NCBI GenBank assembly: GCA_016716475.1
Contig: JADJWG010000004.1
Location: 496,001 to 560,000 of the forward strand
Origin: Phycisphaerales bacterium
GTDB taxonomy: Bacteria; Planctomycetota; Phycisphaerae; UBA1845; Fen-1342
Direction of reading: 5' to 3'
DNA length: 64,000 nt
The position numbers were made by a program, and so were the translations under genes. This document shows, piece by piece, positions 16,973-25,551 of this stretch (position 1 is the stretch's first letter; the number at the start of each line of letters is the position of its first letter). Under the pieces are notes generated by a model. That model was not told the origin of the DNA, did not search any database, and worked only from the letters and a program-made list of their open reading frames with translations.

Positions 16973-18388
16973 TCAGGACACGTCGTAGCGAATCACGCCG
17001 TGGCGCGCCGAGCGCGAAATCTTCTCGTGCGCGTACAGGCCTGCCAGAACAAACTCCACGCAACTCGCCCGCATGGCCGAATCCGTTGCGGCGCTTACCT
17101 CGAACGCCTTAGCCCACGCCGGGGGCACGCGTTTCAGCCGTTCGGCGTAGTGTCCGCTCGGCAGCAGGGTGCCGACCTCGACCTTGACGCCCTTGCCGAA
17201 CACATCGGCGATTTCTTCCAGTCCGTGGCGATCGACATATTCATCGAAGACCTGCTTGATGGCCGCATTCTGCACCGCTTCGAGCACCTGAGGTTCGCTC
17301 AACTGGTGGCTGCTCATCAGGTCGATTTCGAGTTTGCCGAGACTGGAGGCCAGCAGGTGCGCGAGGTCGCTGATCCGTGGCACCGCGGGTTTTTCGCCGA
17401 GCAGCACGGCCCGGCGGCGGGCAGCGGCGATCAGCGTGCGGTAGTTCGCGATCGAGAACCGCGCGCTGACGCCCGAGGCGTGGTCCACATAGGGGCTCTT
17501 GCGCGCTTCGATCGTGATTTGCTCGACGATCTCCTGCATGAAGAGCGGCACATGCACGGGAAAGTCGCCCCCGAGGTCGAGGCCCGCTTCCTGTTCCATG
17601 ATCGCGATACCGTAGGCCCGGTCGCGCGGGTAGTGCGTTCGGATGATCGATCCGATGCGGTCCTTGAGTTGCGGAATCACCTTGCCGCTGCGGTTGTAGG
17701 TTGCCGGGTTTGCGGAGAACAGGATCACGACATCGAGGTTGAACCGTACCGGGTAGCCGCGGATCTGCACGTCGCGCTCTTCGAGGATGTTGAACAGTCC
17801 CACCTGTACCAGCTCGTCTAACTCGGGGATCTCGTTCATCGCGAAAATCCCGCGGTTCATCCGAGGGATCAGGCCGAAGTGCAGCGCCTCCTCCGCGCTC
17901 AGACTCGTCCCGGTCGCCAGCCGCGCGGGGTCGATTTCGCCGATGACGTCCGCGAACTTCGTTCCGGGTGCCAGCCGCTCCACGTAGCGCTCCTCCCGTG
18001 GCCACCAGTCGATCGGCGTATCCTCGCCCGCTTCGGCCAGCCGCGCCCGACCGAAGCGCGTGATGGGTTCGCAGGGGTCGTCGTGTAACTCGCTGCCGGC
18101 GATGAACGGTACGAGTGGGTCGAGCAGGTCCCGCAAACCGCGCATCAGGCGGCTCTTGGCCTGCCCCTTCTCACCAAGCACCAGCAGGTCGTGCTGCGCG
18201 AGCAGCGCCGTGCACAGTTCCGGGATGACGGTGTCGTCGTAGCCGACGATGCCGGGGAACAGTGGCTCCCCGGCAGCCAGCATGCGCAGCAGATTGTCGT
18301 GCAGTTCGCGCTTCACACTGCGGGGCTGCCAGCCACTTGCCCGTAAAGCGCCTAACGTCCTGGGTAAATCGCGTTCCTTGGGGGACAT
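16973..18388 (-). CDS. MoxR/ChlI-type AAA+ ATPase
   Basis: This 471-residue ATPase has Walker A LGEKGQAKS (about 71-79), a Walker B-like segment in NRGIFAMNEIPELDE, sensor 1 in ILFSANPATYN, and the arginine-rich DRIGSIIRTHYPRDR. These are characteristic of the magnesium-chelatase/MoxR family, which acts as a chaperone with VWA partners. The Walker A Lys is present, so ATP hydrolysis is expected. The C-terminal third is a helical lid followed by a domain found in the larger homologues (ADVFGKGVKVEVGTLLPS). It is the first gene of the MoxR-VWA-MscS-like operon; the pseudopilin gene ends 79 bp upstream. Confidence 0.9.
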   Translation of the reverse strand: MSPKERDLPRTLGALRASGWQPRSVKRELHDNLLRMLAAGEPLFPGIVGYDDTVIPELCTALLAQHDLLVLGEKGQAKSRLMRGLRDLLDPLVPFIAGSELHDDPCEPITRFGRARLAEAGEDTPIDWWPREERYVERLAPGTKFADVIGEIDPARLATGTSLSAEEALHFGLIPRMNRGIFAMNEIPELDELVQVGLFNILEERDVQIRGYPVRFNLDVVILFSANPATYNRSGKVIPQLKDRIGSIIRTHYPRDRAYGIAIMEQEAGLDLGGDFPVHVPLFMQEIVEQITIEARKSPYVDHASGVSARFSIANYRTLIAAARRRAVLLGEKPAVPRISDLAHLLASSLGKLEIDLMSSHQLSEPQVLEAVQNAAIKQVFDEYVDRHGLEEIADVFGKGVKVEVGTLLPSGHYAERLKRVPPAWAKAFEVSAATDSAMRASCVEFVLAGLYAHEKISRSARHGVIRYDVS

Positions 18389-18467
18389 GCGGGATTGTAG
18401 CTCGGAACCATCGTGTCCGGCGGTGTTGAAAGCTCTAGCGCCGGCCTGCCGGCGGGCCCGTAGGTTC

Positions 18468-19145
18468 TCAGGGTAGCGGCTCCGTCCAGGCCGCTGTCAC
18501 CCGGCGTTCCGCGCCGGCCGACCCATCGAGCCGCACAAGTTGAAACGCCCGCCCGCGCTGGTGGTGCCACCCCAGGCGGAGCGTCACGTGCTCAGGCCGT
18601 CGAAAGTCCAGCACACTGGCCGTGCGCGTGGGCGGCGGGGCGTCCCCGAGGATCGGCGCGCGGGCGGCGTCGACCAGCAGGACACGCTCCGCCGGCCGCT
18701 GCACACGGTCCAGGTGGATGTGCCCGCGTCGTTGCGGATCGTCAAAGTCGTCGGGGTCACCCGGCGCTCCGCCATGGCCGGTGGCATTCATCGCGTAGGT
18801 GCGTGTCATCAGGCCACCGTAGATCCGTTGTGCTGCCGGACAAACCAGCACGGACTTCACCCGAAACAGCTCCGCAGGTGTGGTCCCATCCTCGTGGGCG
18901 AAGCGTTGTACCACGAGCCCCCAGTTCGGCAATTCCCCATAAGGTTCGCCGATGGCCGGCCCGTAGCCGCGGTGCTCATCGGCGTAGGTGCGGCAGGCAA
19001 GGAAGGCCTGCCGCAGGTTCGAAAGGCAGATCGCCGCCTGTCCGGCTGCCCGCGCCTGTCCCAGTGTGGGGAGCAGCACGGCCAGCAGTAGGGCCAGGAT
19101 CGCAACCACGATCAGCAGTTCGATCAGGGTGAAGGCACGAGCCAT
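18468..19145 (-). CDS. Type II pseudopilin-like protein
   Basis: This 225-residue protein starts MARAFTLIELLIVVAILALL. The short basic leader, A|FTLIELL prepilin cleavage/methylation motif (cleavage before F) and long hydrophobic helix identify a pseudopilin. The globular part (about 60-225) contains DDPQRRGHIHLDRVQ and a characteristic Pro-rich strand pair; I do not recognise it as a known minor pilin. It could be a structural subunit of a type II secretion or type IV pilus-like machine. A matching prepilin peptidase is at 35636. The longer open frame to 19913 is just read-through of the opposite selA region. The gene is followed by the MoxR ATPase on the same strand. Confidence 0.82.
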   Translation of the reverse strand: MARAFTLIELLIVVAILALLLAVLLPTLGQARAAGQAAICLSNLRQAFLACRTYADEHRGYGPAIGEPYGELPNWGLVVQRFAHEDGTTPAELFRVKSVLVCPAAQRIYGGLMTRTYAMNATGHGGAPGDPDDFDDPQRRGHIHLDRVQRPAERVLLVDAARAPILGDAPPPTRTASVLDFRRPEHVTLRLGWHHQRGRAFQLVRLDGSAGAERRVTAAWTEPLP

Positions 19146-19286
19146 AACCCGATCGTAGTCGTGGCCGGACACCTTGACGCCCGGCCCGTTGGATTCCAGA
19201 ATGCGGCGGGTCGAGTACGCGTCCGGAAGAAGACGCACCGCGACCGCGCCTGCGGTCGGTGCAGAAGGGTGTTGGGTGTTGTGCCG

Positions 19287-19778
19287 GTGAAGTCCTGGGA
19301 AATCCTGCGCGAAGCCACCGATCGAGTCGGTGTGAAAGCCATCGCGGCCAAGCTGAAAATCAGCACCGCGCTGGTCTACAAGTGGTGCCAGGAACCCGCC
19401 GGCGACGACCCCGACGCCTCCGGCGCCCGCAATCCGCTCGACCGCATTCGCATTCTCTTTGAGGAAACCTGCGACCCGCGCATCATCAACTGGCTCTGCC
19501 AGGTGGCCGATGGCTTCTTCGTCCATAATCCCAAGGTGGACTTGGGCGACCGGGAGGAACACCTGCTCGGCACCACCCAGCGCTTCGTGCAGAGCTTCAG
19601 TGAACTGCTGGCCAACATCAGTCGCAGCATCGAGAACGACGGACTCATCACCGCTGACGAGAGCATCGTCATCCGCGAGTCCTGGGAGCGCTTGAAGTAC
19701 CACGCCGAGAGCTTCGTCGTGGCGTGCGAGCGCGGGGATTTCAGCCGGCGCGACCACCGCCGCGATCCGCGTCCCTGA
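19287..19778 (+). CDS. HTH DNA-binding protein
   Basis: This is a protein of about 163 residues. The start was placed at the GTG at 19287 ((V)KSWEILREATDRVG); a GTG at 19281 is equally possible. An N-terminal helix-turn-helix (about 10-35) reads VGVKAIAAKLKISTALVYKWCQ, with the classic turn and recognition helix. It is followed by SGARNPLDRIRILFEETCD and a conserved region (NWLCQVADGFFVHNPKVDL) that I have seen in similar short regulators of planctomycetes and relatives. The rest is a helical dimerisation region. It is probably a transcriptional regulator; its targets are unknown. It is convergent with selA (25 bp) and divergent from the pseudopilin. Confidence 0.72.
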   Translation: MKSWEILREATDRVGVKAIAAKLKISTALVYKWCQEPAGDDPDASGARNPLDRIRILFEETCDPRIINWLCQVADGFFVHNPKVDLGDREEHLLGTTQRFVQSFSELLANISRSIENDGLITADESIVIRESWERLKYHAESFVVACERGDFSRRDHRRDPRP

Positions 19779-19803
19779 ACGACGCGCGCCCTGAACGACG
19801 CGC

Positions 19804-21315
19804 TCAGTCGCCCGCCGCGTCTGCTTCGCGGAGCGCTTCGGCGATGGCCCCGGCCAGCACATCCAGTTCCTCCACCTCGATCGTACGCAGATCGAACAAC
19901 AGCACCCCCGCACGCACTCGACACAGCACCGGCACCTCGCGCTGCCGCAGAAGTTCCGCCACTACGTTGCATGGCGTCGTATGCGGGCGCACGGCAACGC
20001 AACGCGTTGGCAATGCGTGCTCTGGAACGGCACCGCCGCCGACTTCCGACATTTCCGGCACCGCCGCGACTTGCGCAGGTAAACCCGCCGTCACCAGCGT
20101 TTCCGCGAGTTGTTCCGCCAGGCGTGTGATCTCCGGTAGCGGCCGCAGCAGGAAGCGGTAGACCGGCAGGCGCCGGGCCGCGGTTTCGGGATCCCGATAC
20201 AGCCGCAGTGTGGCCTCCAGCGCGGCGAGCGTCAGTTTGTCCGGCCGCAGCGCGCGGGTGAGGGGACTCTGCTTCAGACGCTCCAGCAGCGCGCGCCGGC
20301 CGACGAGGATTCCCGCCTGCGGCCCGCCGAGCAGCTTGTCGCCGCTGAAGAGCGTGAGGTCGGCACCGCCCGCGACACTCTCGCACACGACCGGCTCGTC
20401 GCCAGGCAGCTTCAGCCGTGCTGCGGGCGGTGCGACCGGATCGGAAAGCGCGGTGAACAGGTCCGAGACCCTACCGCCTGCGGGGGTTTGCATCTTCTGT
20501 TCGTCTTCGTCCCAGGGCAGATCGCGCCGCAGCAGACCACTCCCGAGGTCGTCGATGACCACCAGCCCGTGTTGCCGCGCGAGGGCGACGAGTTCGGCGA
20601 GTGTCGCGTCTTCGGTGAAACCCACCATGCGGTAATTGCTGGTGTGGACCCGCACGAGCAACCGCGCTTCGGGCGTCAGCGCCCGGGCGTAGTCGCTGAT
20701 GCGCGTGCGGTTCGTGGTGCCCACTTCGACCATGCGACAGCCGGCCGCGGCCATGATATCCGGCAGGCGATACGAGCCGCCGATCTCGACCAGCTGACCG
20801 CGGGCGATCAGGGCCTCCCCGCCGGCGCCCAGTGCATGCAGCGCGAGCCACGTGGCGGCGGCGTTGTTGTTGACGACGAGCGCGTCCTCGGCCCCGGTCA
20901 ACTCGCACAGCAGCGCGCGCAGGTGGCCCTGCCGGTCGCCGCGCTGACCGGTTTCGAGGTCCAGTTCGAGGTTGCAGTAGCCCCCCGCAACTTCTGCGAG
21001 CGCCTCGATCGCTTCCTCGGCCAGCGGCGCCCGCCCAAGGCCCGTGTGCAGGACGATTCCGGTCGCGTTGAGTACGCGCCGCAGCCGGGGTTGTGCCCGT
21101 GCATAGAGACGCTCGCGCAGTTCGCGCGCCAGCGTGGCGGTGTCCAGCTTGCAGTCCTCCCCCGCCAAGAGCTGGCTCCGCCGCATGGCGAGCAACTCGC
21201 GCAGGGCCGCCCGGACCTCCGCGCGGGGCTGATCAACCAGCAGGCCCGCGACCGCCGGGTGGTTGAGCAGGACATCGACACTGGGCAGTTGTCGCAACCG
21301 GTCGTGAGGTGTCAT
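19804..21315 (-). CDS. selA: L-seryl-tRNA(Sec) selenium transferase
   Basis: This 503-residue PLP enzyme converts seryl-tRNA(Sec) to selenocysteinyl-tRNA(Sec). The N-terminal domain (LPSVDVLLNHPAVAGLL) and core are typical, with the PLP-binding lysine at about residue 327 in LFSGDKLLGGPQAG. Other SelA motifs are VLNATGIVLHTGLGRAPL, VHTSNYRMVGF and VIDDLGSGLL. It is slightly longer than usual (about 460-470) because of an insert near residues 265-305. None of selB, selD or tRNA(Sec) is in the window, so the rest of the selenocysteine system must be elsewhere if it exists. Confidence 0.92.
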   Translation of the reverse strand: MTPHDRLRQLPSVDVLLNHPAVAGLLVDQPRAEVRAALRELLAMRRSQLLAGEDCKLDTATLARELRERLYARAQPRLRRVLNATGIVLHTGLGRAPLAEEAIEALAEVAGGYCNLELDLETGQRGDRQGHLRALLCELTGAEDALVVNNNAAATWLALHALGAGGEALIARGQLVEIGGSYRLPDIMAAAGCRMVEVGTTNRTRISDYARALTPEARLLVRVHTSNYRMVGFTEDATLAELVALARQHGLVVIDDLGSGLLRRDLPWDEDEQKMQTPAGGRVSDLFTALSDPVAPPAARLKLPGDEPVVCESVAGGADLTLFSGDKLLGGPQAGILVGRRALLERLKQSPLTRALRPDKLTLAALEATLRLYRDPETAARRLPVYRFLLRPLPEITRLAEQLAETLVTAGLPAQVAAVPEMSEVGGGAVPEHALPTRCVAVRPHTTPCNVVAELLRQREVPVLCRVRAGVLLFDLRTIEVEELDVLAGAIAEALREADAAGD

Positions 21316-21470
21316 CGGTTACGCTCCGTGGGTCTCGTGACGCAGCGAGTTGGCGGGTCCCGCCGGGTAAGGGGGGCTTGTTGTGCGGGTGCAAGCCCAG
21401 GATCGCGGACCGTCCTGGCGGTGCTCCTCCTGCCCACATTCCCACCCTCCCGGGTGACCACGCCTGCTCC

Positions 21471-23612
21471 TCACCGCGCGCCGGCAAACTGTGTACGTAC
21501 CAGCACCTCGTAGGCCGGGCACGATTGCAGCAGCTCTTCGTGCGCTCCACAACCGACCAGCCGGCCTTGCTCCAGCACGACGATCAACTGGGCCCGCGCG
21601 ATCGTGCTGAAGCGGTGGGCAATAATGAATGTTGTGCGGTCTCGTGTCACGTCCTCGAGCGCCGCCTGAATGCGCTGCTCGGATTCCGTGTCGATCTGGC
21701 TCGTCGCCTCGTCCAGGATCAGAATCGGGGGATCCCGCAGGATCGCGCGCGCCAGTGCGATTCGCTGTCGCTGCCCGCCCGAGAGTGTCCGGCCGTTGAC
21801 CAGTGCGTCGTAGCCGGTCGTCAGGACCCCGTCCGCCTCCACATGCAGCGCGCGTACGAATTCGTCCGCGAAGGCCCGCCGGGCCGCCTGTTCCACTGCA
21901 TCCGGACCGATGCCGTTGGCGCCGTAGGCGATGTTCGCACGCACGCTGTCGGAGAAGATGATCGCCTCCTGCGTCACGAGCCCGATCTGAGACCGCAACG
22001 ACGTCAGGTTGTGGGCGCGGATATCCCGCCCATCGATCAGGATCGTCCCCTTCGTCGGCTCGAAGAACCGCAAGAGCAACGACATCAGTGTCGTTTTTCC
22101 GGAGCCGTTGCCCCCCACGAGCGCCACGACGGTCCCCTTCTCAATCCGCAGATTGATCCCCTCAAGCACCGGTTGTCCGGGATTGGACGGGTACGCGAAC
22201 GTCACGTCGCGGAACTCGATGGCTTCCGTCAGGCGCGGCAGCGCCGGCCGGTCCGCTTCGTTCGCATGCTCCTCCATCGGGAGATCGAGCAACTCGAACA
22301 GGCGCCGTGCGGCAGCTTCGGCGGCCTGCAGGCGATTGTTCACGTTACCCATCTTGCGCAGCGGGTCGAACACGCCGCCCAGGCAGATCACCGCACCGAA
22401 CAGCAGTTGGGGTTCCAACTCACCCTGGAACACGCGGCTGCCGCCGTACAATACGAATGCGGAGATGGCCAGCGACGCCAACAGTTCCAGCACCGGGTTG
22501 CTCGCCGCATCTACGAGTTCGATATGCGTCTGCGCCCGTTGCAGCTCGCGCCCTTCGGTGGCGAACCGGCGGCTTTCCGCCGCCTCCATATTCGACGCCT
22601 TCACCACCCGGATGCCCGCCAGCCGCTCATCGAGATGATCAAGCAACCGGCCCCATGACTGCGATACCCGCCGCTGGGCCCGCTTCACCATGCGGCCGAA
22701 CAGCCGGATGACGAAGTACCCGATCGGTAATCCGACCAGGGCGGCTACGAGCATCCGCCAGTCGAACGCCAAAGCCAGCACCAGTACGCCGATGGCCTTG
22801 AGCGGTTCGCGCGCCACCTTGCCGAACAATGTCGAGACACCTACTTCGACCTTGTTTAGATCGGTCGCAAAACGGCTCAGCGTGTCGCCCGCCGGCTGCC
22901 GGCTGTGCCATGTCAATGGCAATCGCAGCGTGTGGTCAGCCAGCGACGTCCGCAGGTCATGCATGGTGCGCTGCACCGCCAGGGCTACGAATCCTTCATT
23001 GCAGAACCGGCAGATTGCTCCCAGCAATGCAATGACCACGATCGCGGTCATCAATGCGAACAGCATCCGCAGCCGCCCTTCGGCCGAGCGGTCATTCGGC
23101 AGTCGCTCAGCCACCCAGGCCGCCGCTGGCCACCACGCGGCCGGCGCCCGGGCTGCAAGCACCACCTCTTCCTCCGTGCCGTCCGCCCGCACGACCCGGA
23201 TCGGCACTTCCTCCCCCGGATGTCGGGCCAGCAGCCGGGCCAGCCCGTACGCCGAACCCGGCTTGCCGGCCACGGCCACGATCCGGTCACCCGCCCGCAG
23301 CACTCCTTCCACGGGCGCGCGGGAACGCACATAGTCGATGTCCAATCCTGCGGGATCGTCCGGCAGGTCGGCCGGCACAACCACCCCCAGTCGCCCGGAA
23401 GCGACGGCCCGATGCAGCCAGTCCACAAGGGTTTCATGCTCGGCGAACATGACCTTGAGCACCGGGACGATGCTTGAAATGCTGAACGTGTAGAACACGC
23501 TGACGCCCAGGGCCGAAATGAGCCCCATAATCAGGACGCGCCGGTGCGGTGCCAGGTAGCGCAGGGCCCGGCGAAAGTTCGGCAGCCAGTGTTGCGGATG
23601 ATCCGTTTCCAT
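21471..23612 (-). CDS. MsbA-type ABC exporter with a periplasmic PDZ-like insert
   Basis: This is a 713-residue half-transporter. The start METDHPQHWL at 23612 avoids a non-protein-like extension. The transmembrane domain is followed by an ATPase with Walker A GGNGSGKTT (about 500-508), signature LSGGQ (610-614) and Walker B LILDEAT. Between TM1 (about 26-48) and TM2 (about 184-204), about 80 residues (75-157) read as a PDZ domain, including APVEGVLRAGDRIVAVAGKP and VPIRVVRADGTEEEVVL. This loop faces the periplasm. Exporters of this type move lipids or hydrophobic peptides, and the insert could bind a substrate or partner. It lies on the same strand as selA but 155 bp away. Confidence 0.88.
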   Translation of the reverse strand: METDHPQHWLPNFRRALRYLAPHRRVLIMGLISALGVSVFYTFSISSIVPVLKVMFAEHETLVDWLHRAVASGRLGVVVPADLPDDPAGLDIDYVRSRAPVEGVLRAGDRIVAVAGKPGSAYGLARLLARHPGEEVPIRVVRADGTEEEVVLAARAPAAWWPAAAWVAERLPNDRSAEGRLRMLFALMTAIVVIALLGAICRFCNEGFVALAVQRTMHDLRTSLADHTLRLPLTWHSRQPAGDTLSRFATDLNKVEVGVSTLFGKVAREPLKAIGVLVLALAFDWRMLVAALVGLPIGYFVIRLFGRMVKRAQRRVSQSWGRLLDHLDERLAGIRVVKASNMEAAESRRFATEGRELQRAQTHIELVDAASNPVLELLASLAISAFVLYGGSRVFQGELEPQLLFGAVICLGGVFDPLRKMGNVNNRLQAAEAAARRLFELLDLPMEEHANEADRPALPRLTEAIEFRDVTFAYPSNPGQPVLEGINLRIEKGTVVALVGGNGSGKTTLMSLLLRFFEPTKGTILIDGRDIRAHNLTSLRSQIGLVTQEAIIFSDSVRANIAYGANGIGPDAVEQAARRAFADEFVRALHVEADGVLTTGYDALVNGRTLSGGQRQRIALARAILRDPPILILDEATSQIDTESEQRIQAALEDVTRDRTTFIIAHRFSTIARAQLIVVLEQGRLVGCGAHEELLQSCPAYEVLVRTQFAGAR

Positions 23613-23740
23613 AGCCGGACGATATAGTAGTGGTTTTCGTCCCGGGCGTCGGCCCGCGGCCGGCATGGATCTGCAGCCACACACGCCCGGCCGGACGTGA
23701 CCCGGGCCGCACCGCGTCGCCCCAAGAACCGGAGACCTTC

Positions 23741-24856
23741 GTGGATCGTGAAATCAGTCTGTCATCCCAGGATATCACCGAAGCGGAAATCAACGCCGTT
23801 GTCGAAGTGCTGCGCTCCGATCGCCTCAGTCTGGGCCCGCGAATTCCGGCTTTCGAAGCGGAGTTCTGCCGCCGGCTCGGCGCGAAACACGCTATCGCGT
23901 GCAGCAGCGGCACTGCCGGCCTGCACATGTGCTGGCGCGCCATGGGCATCCGATCCGGCGACGAGGTGATTACCACCCCGTTCTCGTTCATTGCTTCCAG
24001 CAACAGCATCCTCTTCGACGAGGCCCGCCCCGTCTTCGTCGATATCGAACCCGACACCTGGCAGATCGACCCCCGGCGGATCGAGGCGGCCATCACCCCC
24101 CGCACCAAGGCCATTCTGCCGGTGGACGTGTTCGGCTCCGTTCCCGACATGGACGCGATCCGCACGCTCGCGAAACGTCACAACCTCCGGGTGCTCGAAG
24201 ATTCCTGTGAGGCCCTTGGCACGACCTACCATGGCCGGCCGGCCGGCCTGATCGGCGAAGCCGGCGTCTTCGGGTTCTACCCCAACAAGCAAATCACCAC
24301 CGGCGAGGGCGGCATGATCGTCACGAATGATGATGATCTCGCCTTCATGGCTCGCTCGCTGCGCAACCAGGGACGCGACCCCGAGGGCGGCTGGCTCGCC
24401 CATCCGCGGCTCGGCTACAACTACCGCATGACCGACATTCAGGCCGCGATCGGCATTCACCAGATGCGGCGGCTGGATGAAATTCTCGCCAAGCGCGCCC
24501 GGGTCGCGGATCACTACCGCGCGCGGCTCACCCAAGAGCCGCGAGTTACCATGCAGCGGATTCCCACCGAAGTGCAAATGAGCTGGTTCGTGCTGGTGGT
24601 GCGCCTCGGCGACGACTACACCCAAGGCGACCGCGATCGTATCCTCGAACAACTCCGCCGTCGCGGCATCGGCTGTAACGTCTATTTCCCACCGATCCAC
24701 TTGCAGCCGTTCTACCAGCATGAGCTTGGTTGCCGCCGCGGGGACTTTCCGATCACCGAGGCGCTTTCCGATCGCACGATCGCGCTGCCGTTCCACAACC
24801 ACCTCACCGAGGCCGATGTGGAACACGTCGTGAAGACGTTCCGCACTCTGCTCTGA
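23741..24856 (+). CDS. DegT/DnrJ/EryC1 family PLP aminotransferase
   Basis: This 371-residue protein belongs to the sugar aminotransferase family used in making amino- and N-acyl sugars of lipopolysaccharide, glycoproteins or natural products. The GTG start at 23741 follows GGAG by about 8 bases. Motifs are SLGPRIPAFEAEF, ACSSGTAGLHM, TTPFSFIASSNS, LEDSCEALG and the PLP-lysine segment YPNKQITTGEGGMI. The family ending (PFHNHLTEADVEHVV) is intact. The gene is divergent from the ABC exporter, suggesting a surface-glycan role for both, though this is only a neighbour hint. Confidence 0.92.
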   Translation: MDREISLSSQDITEAEINAVVEVLRSDRLSLGPRIPAFEAEFCRRLGAKHAIACSSGTAGLHMCWRAMGIRSGDEVITTPFSFIASSNSILFDEARPVFVDIEPDTWQIDPRRIEAAITPRTKAILPVDVFGSVPDMDAIRTLAKRHNLRVLEDSCEALGTTYHGRPAGLIGEAGVFGFYPNKQITTGEGGMIVTNDDDLAFMARSLRNQGRDPEGGWLAHPRLGYNYRMTDIQAAIGIHQMRRLDEILAKRARVADHYRARLTQEPRVTMQRIPTEVQMSWFVLVVRLGDDYTQGDRDRILEQLRRRGIGCNVYFPPIHLQPFYQHELGCRRGDFPITEALSDRTIALPFHNHLTEADVEHVVKTFRTLL

Positions 24857-24933
24857 CGACGAGTGTGCGCCGGGAACACCCCCCGCCTGCGGCGCTGTCC
24901 CGCGTGGGCAGCGCCATCGGCATAGCGATCCGC

Positions 24934-25551
24934 CTACCGTTCAAACGGAGCGTCGTTGTTGCGCAGCGCCAACGGCCGCCCCAGAATCTCGCTCAACACC
25001 AGTGCTGCCCGCAGGTCCGCCGGCGAACGTGTCATCTGACGCACGGATTGCCGCAATTTGGCCGTTCCGTGGTCGCCGCCCTCGATAACCGCGACGGGCC
25101 TTCGCGTGGTCACCAGGGGGGGCAACCGTTCGGGCTCAGGTGGCAACTCAATTGGAGTAGCGCTCGCGATCGGGCTCGGTCGCGGCGCCGGCTGATCCAG
25201 CGCATCCGGCTGCTGCCGCGCGCGCTCCGTGGGAAACGGCATCCGCTCCGACGCCTCGCGCCGCGGCGGGGTTCCCGGGCGATCGACTGGCCGTGGCGAG
25301 CGTTGCGCCGTCGGCCGGGGGGCGGTGGCTGAACCGCTCTCGGCGCGCGGCCGGGGAACGGGGCGCGCCGTCGGTCCGGGCTCGCGCCGGGTGGGGGTCC
25401 GCTTGTCGTCTTTCTTATCGCCCTTGGACTTCTGCAGAATGCCGCCGATGATGCTCGCGACAATGATCGCGATGTAAATGAGAAAACCCGGGTCGAAGCT
25501 TCTCTGTGCCAGCAGGATCGGCAGCTCAGGCAGCATCGCGCACATCCTCAC
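24934..25551 (-). CDS. Membrane-anchored Pro/Arg-rich protein of the floA operon
   Basis: This is a 200-205-residue protein. A GTG at 25551 overlaps the floA stop (GTGA), and ATG codons at 25545 and 25536 give slightly shorter forms. One membrane helix (about 20-38, DPGFLIYIAIIVASIIGGIL) is followed by a long cytoplasmic stretch rich in Pro, Arg and Ser (about 45-140), probably disordered. A compact C-terminal end reads RQSVRQMTRSPADLRAALVLSEILGRP. In the Firmicutes a third small gene also follows nfeD-floA, but it is unrelated in sequence. Function unknown; it may be a scaffold or partner for FloA. Confidence 0.66.
   Translation of the reverse strand: MRMCAMLPELPILLAQRSFDPGFLIYIAIIVASIIGGILQKSKGDKKDDKRTPTRREPGPTARPVPRPRAESGSATAPRPTAQRSPRPVDRPGTPPRREASERMPFPTERARQQPDALDQPAPRPSPIASATPIELPPEPERLPPLVTTRRPVAVIEGGDHGTAKLRQSVRQMTRSPADLRAALVLSEILGRPLALRNNDAPFER

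Noticed and set aside
18468..19913. A single 481-residue protein across the pseudopilin and the selA end region
   Set aside because: The N-terminal 256 residues of this frame are antisense to the HTH gene and the 3' end of selA; the pseudopilin leader fixes the true start at 19145.
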